From assembly GCA_000969725.1 (NCBI GenBank), contig JXSR01S042557.1: a DNA stretch of 32,061 nt, one strand, 5' to 3'. Of the stretch, positions 1 to 10,281 are shown in pieces (the first letter of the stretch is position 1; the number at the start of each line of letters is the position of its first letter). Origin of the DNA: Ophiothrix spiculata. Taxonomy: Eukaryota > Echinodermata > Ophiuroidea > Amphilepidida > Ophiotrichidae. The notes under the pieces were generated by a model. The model saw only the letters and a program-made list of their open reading frames with translations, was not told the origin of the DNA and made no database searches. The translations under genes and the position numbers were made by a program.

Positions 1-8
1 AAACAAGT

Positions 9-192
9 TTAAAACTTTTGTTTTGTAGTATTTTATTGTCTGTAATAAAAGGTAACAGGCTGGTAACATGCTGAAGTATCAGAAAATGCAGAAAAACTAA
101 ATTGTTTTTTTGTTTTGTAGTATTTTATTGTCTGTAATAAAAGGTAACAGGCTGGTAACATGCTGAAGTATCAGAAAATGCAGAAAAACTAA
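9..192. repeat. Tandem duplication, period 92 bp, two copies
   Basis: The block starting near TTGTTTTGTAGTATTTTATTG and ending GCAGAAAAACTAA occurs twice in succession. TATTTTATTG starts at 29 and again at 121, giving a 92-bp period. The copies are almost identical except at the poly-T junction, suggesting recent duplication. It may continue off the left edge of the window. Confidence 0.9.
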
Positions 193-344
193 TTCTGCTA
201 CCGAACAAACGGCCGGGTTAACAGGCCCCTTAATTTCTTTCACTATTCATGTTGATGATGGCGATCTTACCCAATTTGAACTGTGGCTGCCCTCAATGTT
301 CATCATTATATGCACAACTCAATGTTGAGATGTTTTCATGAATT

Positions 345-405
345 TCAGAAATCTAAGAGAGTGAATTTCCCCGACAGAGTGAACTTCCCTGAAATGACCC
401 TACTT
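345..405. repeat. Dispersed repeat fragment, related in inverse orientation to 12923-12963
   Basis: The segment has CAGAAATCTAAGAGAGTGAA at its left end and GAAATGACCCTAC at its right end. The reverse complement of 12923-12963 has the same two ends directly joined. Here there is an extra internal copy of a GTGAA(C/T)TTCCC piece between them. Family unknown. Confidence 0.6.
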
Positions 406-3034
406 TAAATATTCATGCTTCGTTATTGGCTAAATTACACGTAGAGTATATGAATAAAACATGTGGATGCCAGCAATAGCATTGTTCAATGTTTTGAACA
501 AAGTGTGAAAAAAAAAAATCATGCTATATAAAAATAAACCAAAATAGCAACAGTGATTTTGGGACACCCTGTATTTGACAAAACTTGAGTTTAATCTATC
601 GTATCCATAGCTGGTATGTCAATGTCTATTGTTTCCTATGGCAAGCAGCTAGTGCACATTTTGAATTGATACAAAATACTTTTTTTCAGGTGGAATACTT
701 TAGGACTACTTCTAGACTTATAATCTATTATTTTTGAACTGTGAAATAACTTAACATCAAAATAAACATTAAAAGGTTTCACATATAAATCCACACTGAA
801 TACCTCAAAATTTGGCAGTATATCATATCAGAAATAAAACCGTTCCATGCATTGAATTTTTTTCATCATTAATCCCTATCCTCTTAGTACAATTCAGTAA
901 CAGAGTTTATCTCTCCACACACAAGATCTTTGAACAGGAAAGTTTTTATCATATAAAAGCCATCAACTTATATAGACAGCTACTGTAGCTAATGTATACA
1001 GTTCAGTTAAGGACAAACCTTACGGCAAGAGGTGAATATACTATCCATGAATACTACTTAATTGCATGGCAAGGACCATCTTAATAATACTAATACATAC
1101 TTGCTGATCAAGGAGAACTGATGTCTAAGGCCCTTGTAGATTAGAAGATGATTATTCTGAATATATAATTTAGAGAATGTTTCAGTGAAAACCAGAAAAT
1201 TTCAGTATCAAAATCATAACCGTACCTACTCCTCCCAATTCAACTTTTGATTTTCTGAGCGAACATTTTCTTACAGGTGACTTCATTTTCAACAACTAAC
1301 CGTATTTCCTTATACAGGTGTCGACAACGATAAATACTGCCCTCTATAGGTAAATTTTTAAAATTAGTCTTTTCAGGAGATCTAATGCAAACTCCAAATT
1401 TCTTTTGATTTATCTGCAATCTATGATGTAAAAGGAATGTTTCACAAACACATTTTGGTCTCTTTCTTGATTTAAAGTATCAATAAATACATTTATAGAA
1501 TAGCCTCATACCCAAAATCGACAAACAAAATAAAATTCAAATTTTAGAATTTTCTCAAGGTTTTGATCAAAATTTGCCTGATATCTGGTAATTTACTGTT
1601 ATTTTCTAACATATGAAGTGTAAATCAAACTCAAATAAAATTTAAAATGTTGTCCAATCCCCTTTTCAGCTATTCCTCTTTTATGAATACAGGCCAATGA
1701 AATTATTTATAATTTAACACTGATTTAACAATATGGGAATGACAACCATATTGGTCGTCAATCATGGAGGAATCCAGTTATTGCACTCATTTTTTTTAAA
1801 GGGGACACCCCATACTGTTCATAATGGAAACCAACTGCACTCAACAATTGGCAAAAAAGGCTGCCAGAAAAGCATACGCAGTGAAATAAATGCACACTGT
1901 GCCTATACTATGTTATGTGTCACCAAGAATAACATACTCTAAAATAGCTACCAAGCTTGCTTCAGAACAACTGGGCCATTCTTTTGGGTTGTCAAAAAAC
2001 CTTTATGCGTTTTTATTTTTCTAACTTGAGCATGGAATCAGTTTTTTCAATGGATGCATAATATTGAGAACAATAAAATGACCTTATCTGAATCAAAATA
2101 TTTTTTATATCAAACATTAGTAAATACAGTCGAATATAGATAAATTTTGAAACGCTTGAGCAAAATCAAATGAATAGCACTTAGCATTACTTGCCAACTT
2201 GTTTGAGCTACTGGGTTAAATCTAAAAAGCAGAATTCAAATCTGTTGCCTATAGAATTGTTGGAAGGCAAGGTATACTTATCCTGTTATAATGAAAACTA
2301 AACTATAAACATGCCCAGTTCAAATAAAGAAGCATGTGACGTTTTCGTGATGTTTGTGACATCGAAAATGAATGGCCAAACTACAAAAGTACAATGACTC
2401 AGTCTTATGGATGGCAACAAGATGGTAGCAAGTATTACATCCTATTCTATGATATTCCTTGGTTGAAATAAATTTACCTTGGAGGTGATGACCCACGATG
2501 GCAACCATCGAGAGACTTGATTACAACTATTGCCTAGAAATGTTAAACATGATGCATGAGGGCTTTAGATATGTTGTGACAATCAAAGGAACCTTAAATA
2601 TTTTTCACATGGTGAAAATATAATGTATGCAAACAATATAGAAATATACCCACACAAGTTACAAACCCCTCCTCAAAATCCAATGCATTGTTACAAACCT
2701 TGCTGCAATCCCATTTGCCTACATCCAATCATTTTCCAGCATTAACACAATAAATAGCGCTAACCACTCTACAAGGGTGTGGCCAGGTTGCGGCCGGCCG
2801 CACAAAGTTGTGGCCTAATTGTGCTCCAGCGCCTAACCACTCTTCAAGGCATTCTTTCCAAGAGTCCACGTTCAGCTTCAACTGTCCATTGTCATCTTGG
2901 CTTAAAATGTCCAAGACTAAATGACCATTCAAATCTACAATGCCTTTTGCTTTCATCTAAGTCATAATCATTTCTCTAAATCACGAAGACTGTATAGATC
3001 ATTACTAAATTCAGCACAAAACACATTGTATTCC

Positions 3035-3391
<357 letters not shown>

Positions 3392-3933
3392 TTAGAAAAT
3401 TTCAGAAAGAAAACTCACATTTTCCAGACGGTTTCGACAGACATGTCTTCTGTCTTCATCAGTGGTTTGTGGTGATACTAACTGGTCCACTCAGATGCTG
3501 TTTTCTAATGAAAATTTTAATTGTGTTTACTTTACATTCCTGATGAATCTATTCAAGCATTTGATAACAAATATTTACTTGTTTTGATTGTTTCTTGTTT
3601 TGACACATCTAATGAGTGGACAGGACTGCTCTCCATTAGGACCCTCTAGTGGTAGTAATGTTTTCCTCAGTGAATGATAATTTTATGAAACTGCATGCAT
3701 GTAGGTCTATTTTGATGTATGTAGAAGGCTAAACTTGCGACCTCATGATTTTAAATAAGCCTTTTTAACGAATGGCTATCACAAAAGAAGAGGGCGCAAT
3801 TCATGATGGGTACAACTTAGTGTATAATATCAACCCTACCTCAACGAGGTTAAAAATTAAAAAGGTTTGCTGATCAAGGGAATGAGTCAGCATGTTTGTT
3901 GATTATGGCGAATGAGTCGGATGTCGACATGTG

Positions 3934-4219
3934 CAGTGGCGTAGCCAAGGGTGGGCAAGGTGAGCAATTTGCCCACCTTTGAAATTTTGTGGAGAAATTT
4001 TGAAGACCTGGGAGAAAAATAAAGGGGGCAGGAACTGCCTTTTCCCCATAAAATTACGACAATTAAAGCTGAAAATCGCTAAAAATTAGGTTGAAAACTT
4101 CATAAAGCACAATATTTGGCAGTTTTTCTTGAAACCCCTGTAAAGTCGCTCGATAAAATCAATTGGAGAAATCTTAGGTGGTTTGCCCACCCTTGGAGAA
4201 AGGTCTGGCTACGCCACTG
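3934..4219. mobile_element. MITE with CAGTGGCGTAGCCA terminal inverted repeats
   Basis: CAGTGGCGTAGCCAAGGGTGGGCAA on the left is answered by TTGCCCACCCTT...GGCTACGCCACTG on the right. Internal palindromy includes GAGCAATTTGCCCACC against GGTGGTTTGCCCACC. There is no coding capacity. Such CAGTGGCGTA ends are typical of hAT-like non-autonomous elements, but no convincing 8-bp target duplication is seen here. A more decayed relative sits at 24892-25097. Confidence 0.85.
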
Positions 4220-4661
4220 TAATGTTGATTTTGAGAAACAACAAGTTATTCTGGTTTTACTGATTATAAAATTCAAAGAATTGTTGTATCTCTAGAGCTA
4301 GATGAACATTAATAATGGTCAAATTAACAGCATTTGTGCATGCAGGATTTAATAAAAAATTAAACTTGAAAATTGAGGACATATGACTCTTACCTTGATC
4401 AGGGATGGATATGGCTTTTTGTAATTTTGCCTGAAAATGTGAATTTCCCAATACTTTTGTACAGTGAAGATCCAAGCATTTTTGCCTGAATTCAGGCAAA
4501 AACATGAAGATAATCATGCCTGCTTGATTGTGACACAAATAAGAAACGTGTTGTGCGGAATATCAAGTGTATTTAATTGCTGCTGGTGATATGAATTAGC
4601 TGAGTTTCCCAAACCTTACTTTTAAGTCTGGTTCAAATTATCTTCTCAGAAATCTATGCAC

Positions 4662-4690
4662 CAAATTTGGGTGGATTCCACCCAAATTTG
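4662..4690. repeat. Perfect 14-bp inverted repeat with 1-nt spacer
   Basis: CAAATTTGGGTGGA, one T, then its exact reverse complement TCCACCCAAATTTG. On the minus strand the right arm abuts a box-B-like GGTTCAAATTTG, preceded by GGAGGTCCCA. It therefore looks like the tail of a degraded tRNA-derived SINE (about 4662-4740) that was copied in inverted form. Confidence 0.8.
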
Positions 4691-4760
4691 AACCTGGGAC
4701 CTCCAGCACCCTGATCCACAAGTAGATTGCTATAATTCTTTGTTGAAAAAGTAATGATAT

Positions 4761-5028
4761 TTCGTCAAGTGAGTGCAAGAAAGTCGTATCTGCAATGGCT
4801 GCCCTAAGATATTTTTATTTTATACTTTGTCACAAGAATGTGAAAAATACTCAAAAATTCCCTGTCTTATATCAGTGGTTCTTGAAATGGTTTTTCAGAA
4901 GACGGTGTCACCTAAACAACAATTTCAAGAACCACTGACCCAAGATTGGAGATTAGACAGTGTGCAATGCAAATTTATGACAAATGGCAGCTATTGCAGA
5001 TATGTCTTTCTTGCACTCACATGACGAA
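4761..5028. mobile_element. Palindromic MITE (TIR TTCGTCA...GTGAGTGCAAG), beside a splice donor
   Basis: The left end TTCGTCAAGTGAGTGCAAGA, continuing through GTATCTGCAATGGCTGCC, is matched by the reverse complement of the right end (GGCAGCTATTGCAGATAT...CTTGCACTCACATGACGAA). A second inner pair, CAGTGGTTCTTGAAAT and TTTCAAGAACCACTG, makes the element a nearly complete foldback. There is no ORF of note. The family has a second full copy at 24536-24793 and one end at 28555-28610. The right edge lies 14 nt into the intron after exon 5303-5043. Confidence 0.92.
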
Positions 5029-5042
5029 TTGCAGTAACCTAC

Positions 5043-5303
5043 CTGATGCTGGGGCGAGGTCCATCTGGGCAAGCATGTTGTCCAGATCCAGCAGGTCAGA
5101 GGGCATGAACCTGGCTGGCAGTTCACCTTTGCCCTCTTCACCTAGATCTTGAAGGCCACTCATGATGTCAAAGTACGTTGACCTGTACTCATTATCATCA
5201 TCAGCGGTTGGGACCGATGAGGGGGTGTTGAGGATCTCGTTGAGGAGTTCCATGTCAGCTTTTTGCTCTGGAGTTGGTGTGAATTCATCTGTCATTAAGT
5301 CAA
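5043..5303 (-). CDS. ICA1: ICA1-like exon, second LLNE/TPSS module plus PSDLLDLDNM block
   Basis: This 261-nt exon has phase 1 at both ends. After the shared G it encodes VDLMTDEFTPTPEQKA, then MELLNEILNTPSSVP, an acidic DDDNEY stretch, DIMSGLQDLGEEGKGELPARF, and MPSDLLDLDNMLAQMDLAPAS. The last block aligns with the FLPSQLLDQNMKDLQ segment near the C-terminus of vertebrate ICA1. The acceptor is TTTATTTCAG and the donor is ATCAG before GTAGGT. The intron immediately downstream has only 14 nt before the edge of a palindromic MITE. An ATG lies inside the exon, but it is not a start codon because the frame is open to the acceptor. Confidence is high from sequence resemblance, order and phase. Confidence 0.9.
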
Positions 5304-5484
5304 CTGAAATAAAGCAAAAGAAGTTAGGTTACGATGTTTTTGCTTCAAAAATCATCACATTCTTATAATGATGTTCCAGTATGTTTATACACTGTCAGCT
5401 TGTGGCATTTCTACAATCTTAAAAACATTCAAAAACCTGGTTTTTTTTTATTAAATAACCTAAAGAAAGAATTCTTTAGGCTGA

Positions 5485-5680
5485 TGAGCCAAGGATAACC
5501 AATTGGGGTCCTAGATCATTCTTTAATATTCAGTTTTAGTGCAGGAGGAAAACCAGAGGACCCGGAGAAACGAGCATGGACTAAAACCCAAATGCACATA
5601 AAGCGCCGGGCGCGGGACTCGAACCCGGGACCTCATTGGTGCAAAGCGAGGGAAATACCGCTACACTAACCCGCTTCCCC
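5485..5680 (-). mobile_element. tRNA-derived SINE with shared core segment
   Basis: Read on minus, the element starts GGGGAAGCGGGTTAGTGTAG, has a perfect box B (GGTTCGAGTCC) about 55 nt in, and then a GC-rich GCGCCCGGCGC stretch. It continues into a non-tRNA body with TTTCTCCGGGTCCTCTGGTT followed by TTCCTCCTGCA. The body aligns with 22490-22660 over TTTCTC.G.G..CTCTGGTTTTCCT..TGCA and a following AAAACTG and TAGGA.C. The CCGGGT.CTC.GGTTT.CTCC pattern resembles conserved central domains of some metazoan SINE superfamilies; that link is from memory. Confidence 0.8.
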
Positions 5681-6164
5681 AGAATCATCAAAAATTCATG
5701 TTTGACTTATCTATTCCATATGAATAAATCCATTTTTCTTCTGATATTTAATCTTCCATTACCATTAAAAATATCTTATTTCATGGACCATATACAAATG
5801 TACCCTATCAATTGTTCATGACCTCATTATTACCGTGTACAGAATATTTTCAGGCAAGAAGTTTTTAGACAAAATGTGCAGTATTCAACTCTATATTTAT
5901 GCGCAGACGAAATGCAGTAATTACACAACACACCATATTTTCAAATGCATTGAATGTAATGTTAGTTTTTTGATATATATATAAAATATAGAATCTGTCA
6001 AAAATGATGCAAGTTTTTGAGATACAGCTGATTAAAGGTTTTGTGTGAAATACTAAGCGCCGACAGCGTACTTTCTAAATCGAAAGGCAGTTTCAAGAAC
6101 TCATTAGTCTATGGAGTGACATTTGGGAATAAAACCAAAACATATTTTGGCCATTTAAAGGAGT

Positions 6165-6480
6165 ATGGTCAGATTGCCTCAAATTTTTTTCAATTTTTTT
6201 AATTTTGGTTCCAAAATGTTGCTCATATTTTTCTCATAGCCCATGTGAAATTTCACGGCTGAGTTATGTTTTGTTTTGGAGATATGTATGAAAATGTGTC
6301 TAATTATGGTAACCATAATTGATTTTACAAAGTAAGATAAAGGTAGCTCTGAAATACAAAATTGTTCATAAAATCAAAACGGTTTGACCGATTTAGCTGA
6401 AATTTGAAAATTAGACCTCGAGTGATCATCTTTCATATGTCACTGAAAAGTTAATTTTGAGAAATCAGACCAAGCTCCCT
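6165..6480. repeat. Dispersed repeat, related to 26225-26640
   Basis: AAAGGAGTATGGTC opens both regions. A TTTTGGAGATAT...AAAAT(G/T)...CTAATT piece at 6270-6310 reappears reverse-complemented at 26405-26445. The pieces are diverged and the full limits and class are not resolved. Confidence 0.45.
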
Positions 6481-6791
6481 GAAATAAATTCAAATCTTAC
6501 ATTTTCAATTTGATCTTCAAGAATAAAAGCTTTGACTTAGATGTAGTCCTTTTATAGCCAAAAATCACATTTCCAATTGAAATCATTTCCAAATAATTTG
6601 TAACTCATTACAGAACTGAGTTTGGGAAAAACTCTTCTGTTCATTGACAATCAGGATATTAAACTTGGAGAAGGGTCAGGAGACAACCTCTGCATCACAC
6701 TGCTACTGTAAAATGGTACAATTTCTTCTTGCATATGTGAAAAAGCAACACTGTGGCAGAGACTTTGAGAGCAGCTCAGACATCCCTAGAG

Positions 6792-7079
6792 CAGGGTTCG
6801 TACACCTTGGAGCCTTTAAAATTCAAGGACTTTTCAATGACTTTCAAGGTCCAAAAGCATGATTTTAAAGGACTTACCACAGCATAATTTGCAGTATGCT
6901 GAACTCTTGTTCCTGCCGACATCAATCCACTCGCTGAATTTGGGATCAGTTAGGCATAAATTATCAATTTTCAAGGACTTTCAAGGACTCTATGCAAATT
7001 TACAGGACTTTCAAGGCCTTGAAAAGGTGTTTTCAAATTCAAGGATTTTCAAGGACTCTCAAGGACCGTACGAACCCTG
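6792..7079. mobile_element. hAT-like MITE with 6-bp target-site duplication
   Basis: The terminal inverted repeats are CAGGGTTCGTAC on the left and GTACGAACCCTG on the right. They are immediately flanked by CTAGAG at 6786-6791 and CTAGAG at 7080-7085, a perfect 6-bp direct duplication. The interior is built of many TTCAAGGACT/TCAAGGCCTTGAA-type subrepeats, mostly near the right end. There is no transposase. Superfamily is uncertain; the CAGGG start is hAT-like, but hAT elements normally give 8-bp duplications. Confidence 0.9.
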
Positions 7080-7734
7080 CTAGAGGAGCACTAATATTAC
7101 TCATGTAAATTGATGCTTAATTTGAACCAGTAGAATGTTCTAACCACAAATTTTCTATTCTGATTTATTCTTTCAAACAGAGATAAAATAATCGAATACA
7201 ATTAAACCGCACTTGCCACCACATCCAAAACCATTGGAAGCACAACACCCGCACCTTATATAACACACAACAAAATATGATTGCTTTTACAATTTAAATT
7301 CTCTTCATGCAATTTCATTAAGTATACTGTTTTATGGTTTACTTGTTTTCTTTATTATTTTAACATTCAATCTCCACTCCAAATCACCAAAAACATAAAT
7401 GTGTTAGTTATCCTTATCGCTCCCATGTTAACCGTAATATAAAACACTAACCACCAAACAATTTTATAATGTTAGCCCATATATGTACAATCTTCACCAG
7501 TTTACTTGCATAGATATGGTAATGTAACAGGTCCTGGAATAGAACTTGATCACCCAACATACTCTACCAGTATACCAACACTGAGCAAAATAATCGTAAT
7601 CAGTGAATCATAGTAAATTATGTCAGATAGATTGAGAAAGCACCATGATGTGAAAACTTTAATTTGAATTTATTAATCAAAATTACATAGAGTCCATGTA
7701 ATTTCTGTAATTATGAAGAGTTCAACGTCAAATT

Positions 7735-7905
7735 CAACAACTCACTGTATCTCTTTATACAGGCGCGTATCGTTGTTGATTCGTGATGAATCCACAGATG
7801 ATATTCAAATTAGCGCGTCACGCACGGCACGGCGTTTACTGAAGTGCATTTACGCAGTACACAAAAGTCGTCACACTGATCATCGCGCGTCGGGCACTTA
7901 GTAGT
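7735..7905. repeat. CpG-richer repeat, relative of 8082-8262 and 30427-30600
   Basis: TATACAGGCGCGTATCGTTGTTGATTCGTGATGAAT here is the inverse of a segment at about 30548-30583 that reads ATTCATCACAAATCAACAAC followed by GGCGCGCTCCTGTATA. GTTGTTGATTCG(T/C)GATGAA is also an arm of the 8082-8262 foldback. This stretch is rich in CG dinucleotides relative to its AT-rich surroundings. No ORF in it looks coding. Confidence 0.6.
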
Positions 7906-8081
7906 ACGTGCAGAAGCCCGGTGCTTGGGTAAAATGATAAAGTCAAAGCAGCAAACATTCATAAATTAGCACTTTGCTTCAGATATGCTAAATGTTTTCA
8001 TGAAGATAAGTAGTCCTATCTGTTAAATTGAAACCATTTAGAATTTAATTCACACGTTTTCAGGAAATTTTCGTTGTTGAA

Positions 8082-8262
8082 AGGTATTCAAACACGCCAC
8101 AGAGTTGTTCATCACGAATCAACAACTCTGCATCCGATGCGTCTGCGTATTTTTATCACGCTCGGGTGCCTAAAGCCAACCTCGCGCGATAAAAATACGC
8201 AGACGCATGGATGCATCGTTGTTGATTCGCGATGAACAACTATGTGGCGTGTTTGAATACCT
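8082..8262. mobile_element. Foldback (near-complete palindrome) element
   Basis: AGGTATTCAAACACGCCACA at the left end is the reverse complement of the right end (TGTGGCGTGTTTGAATACCT). The arms continue inward through GTTGTTCATC(A/G)CGAATCAACAA and ATGCGTCTGCGTATTTTTAT, leaving only a short GC-rich loop near 8162-8186. The arms are therefore about 75 bp each, in a 181-bp element with no coding capacity. Confidence 0.92.
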
Positions 8263-8561
8263 AAGTATTAAATACAAATTTTCTCAAAAATGTCAAAAAT
8301 ATGTAATTAAACCGCATGTGATGCAGCCGATGTTATAGTTGACTTCGCTCAATGGAATAACGGCCATCGCCCAATGAATCTGCTTCAAACAAAAATGTTG
8401 CTAATACAGCAAAAAAATGTACACAGCTGGGCAATGTCTGAACATTAATTGATTTGCAAAGCAAAGTTAGTCTCTTGTCACCAAACAATAGAAATAGACA
8501 ATTCTTCAGAATATCAATAATACACAGCAATAAGAGTGTATGAGACCAGCATTACTGAGTA

Positions 8562-8697
8562 ATGGTTTATTCAGAGTCCGAAGATATGAATTGCATGACG
8601 TCGCTCAACACACAGTCTTTTACATGCACGTTTCCTTATGCATAGATGCATAAAAGACTGCAACGAAAGATGTATATAAAAACTCTGAATAAACCAT
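8562..8697. mobile_element. Small MITE with ATGGTTTATTCAGAGT TIRs
   Basis: ATGGTTTATTCAGAGT on the left and ACTCTGAATAAACCAT on the right are exact inverted repeats. A second inner pair (CAGTCTTTTACATGCA against TGCATAAAAGACTG) extends the palindrome. The element is 136 bp with no ORF. TA dinucleotides at both edges are compatible with a TA-targeting element but are not diagnostic. Confidence 0.85.
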
Positions 8698-8853
8698 AAA
8701 GGAGCAATCATTTAAACATAATTGTGCAACAGGGAACAGTTTTATATAGGATAAAAATAAACTTGTTATATTAATATATGCAATGTTTGCATGATATAAA
8801 GCATATGATGTGTAAATGCTAGTAAACCATCACCAATATATTTGCCAACAGAC

Positions 8854-8967
8854 CTAGCATTGGTTTTATTGGAGGAGCTGATGACGGCGTAGTCAACAGC
8901 TCATTCAACAGATCCTTGTTTGCTTTTTGTTCTGACACTGGGAACAGATCTCCAGTTAACAGGTCAA
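8854..8967 (-). CDS. ICA1: ICA1-like exon, first copy of the LLNE/TPSS module (possible cassette exon)
   Basis: This 114-nt exon has phase 1 at both ends, so it can be included or skipped without shifting the frame. Read after G from the previous exon it encodes VDLLTGDLFPVSEQKA, then LLNELLTTPSSAPPIKPML. The acceptor is TTTCATTTCAG. The donor chosen is CTAG before GTCTGT, because it is the one nearby GT that preserves phase 1; this donor is weaker than those of the other exons. The opening 32 residues align with the start of exon 5303-5043 with about 19 identities (VDL, T, P, EQKA, LLNE, L, TPSS, P), so the two exons are paralogous. The module resembles the DDLLLLSEIF-type acidic segment of vertebrate ICA1. 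The exact 3' end and splice usage are inferred. Confidence 0.7.
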
Positions 8968-9873
8968 CTGAAATGAAAGTACAAACAATATAGAACATGC
9001 TTAACACAAAATCACACAAGAAATCTGTAACACAAATAGTATTGAAATGGGTAACAAAAAACAAATATACAGGAAATTGTACAATAATTATGTTAATCAA
9101 ATGTATCCATAGCACAAGTATTATCTAAAACAATGTTAAGTTAAATGCTCTTAAGAAATGCAAACAAGAAAATAAGTCTTTCAAAGTTTCCAAAGCATTC
9201 ATAATTACCACAATTGACAACAACATCTCAAATCTTGTTTCAGGATACAGCTAGACCATTTTGATGTGCATGTGCCAAGAAACTTGTTTGCTCAGTCAAA
9301 GACCTATCAACCTCAACATTCATGTCAACTAATCCTATAGAATATAATATTGATAGGCCATGTGACACACCCTCCCCGTACCACCCGGGTACAAATCATT
9401 TTGAAACACCCTGTATTATACACCTAGATATGCAGGTGCCAAGAAAGCTGTTTGCTCAGTCAAAGACCTGCTATCCACCTCAATATTCATGCCGACTAAT
9501 CCTATATAATATAATATTGATAGGCCATGTCACGTCCTCTCCACATACCATCCGGGTACAAATCATTTTGAAACACACTGTATTATGCGACTTAGATACG
9601 CAGGTGCCAAGAAAGCTGTTTGCTCAGTCAAAGAGCTATCCATGTCAACCAATCCTATACAAATCATTTTGAAACACCCTGTATTATGCAACTTAGATAC
9701 GCAGGTGCTAAGAAAGCTGTTTGCTCAGTCAAAGACCCGCTATCCATATCAACATTCATGCCAACTAATCCTATATAATATAATATTGATAGGCCATGTC
9801 ATGTCCCCTCCACGTACCACCCGGTACAAATCATTTTGAAACACCCTGGTACCTGTATTATGTGAGATAAGTA

Positions 9874-10281
9874 CTAGATATACTTCATCATTTTTGAAGT
9901 TTGTAGACATTTTCATTCAGAATTTTTATCATGGTGATTGGTTTTAAGAATGGTGTAAACTTTCATTCTGAATGAACATTTTCCCATGTACTATTTCACC
10001 ATTGTGTAAATCATAACCGTCATTGCAAGAAGAGATTAGCTTACTATGAATAAATCTAGGCCGTAGAATCAATATCAAACATTATACTGCCCATCAGTAA
10101 GCACTTGAAAATGTGCAATGGGGTGAAAAATAGGTCTCCATTTAATACATTCTTCATAATGTGAAAATTTGGAATGAAAATTCTCATTCAGAATGAATAG
10201 TTTACTCCATTCTTAAAAACAAATCACCATGAGAAAAATTCTGAATGAAAAATGACTACAAAAATAACGAAGTATATCTAG
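9874..10281. mobile_element. MITE with about 76-bp TIRs inside the satellite, copy 1
   Basis: CTAGATATACTTCATCATTT at the left is the inverse of the right end (AAATAACGAAGTATATCTAG). The arms extend through TTCATTCAGAATTTTT.TCATGGTGATT to AAGAATGG. The 408-bp element interrupts a satellite unit and is almost identical to the copy at 11072-11476. No coding capacity. Confidence 0.9.

Larger units (their letters stand above)
1..3034. other. Downstream flank / possible 3'UTR of the ICA1-like gene
   Basis: No coding exon is supported here. The minus-strand sequence directly below the stop codon at 3035 may be 3'UTR, but its end is not visible: AT-rich sequence gives several TTTATT (AATAAA on minus) occurrences with nothing to choose between them. 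A small GC-rich patch around 2765-2850 contains two copies of an AGAGTGGTTAG(G)CGCT motif. This resembles the 5' region of tRNA-derived repeats and may be a degraded SINE. The rest is featureless AT-rich DNA apart from the repeats listed separately. Confidence 0.5.
5304..8853 (-). other. ICA1: Intron between the two paralogous module exons
   Basis: A 3.5-kb intron on the minus strand between exon 8967-8854 and exon 5303-5043. It contains a tRNA-derived SINE (5485-5680), a hAT-like MITE (6792-7079), CpG-richer repeat DNA (7735-7905) and two foldback elements (8082-8262, 8562-8697). The remaining sequence is AT-rich with no further exon recognised. Confidence 0.7.

Noticed and set aside
3425-3620. 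Retroelement terminal repeat suggested by a TTTCGACAGACATGTCTTCTG phrase and GTCCACTCAGATG / CATCTAATGAGTGGAC ends
   Set aside because: The inverted match is short and imperfect, and there is no associated coding sequence or second copy here.
7713-7901. 62-codon plus-strand frame
   Set aside because: It overlaps a dispersed CpG-richer repeat whose relatives do not preserve the frame.
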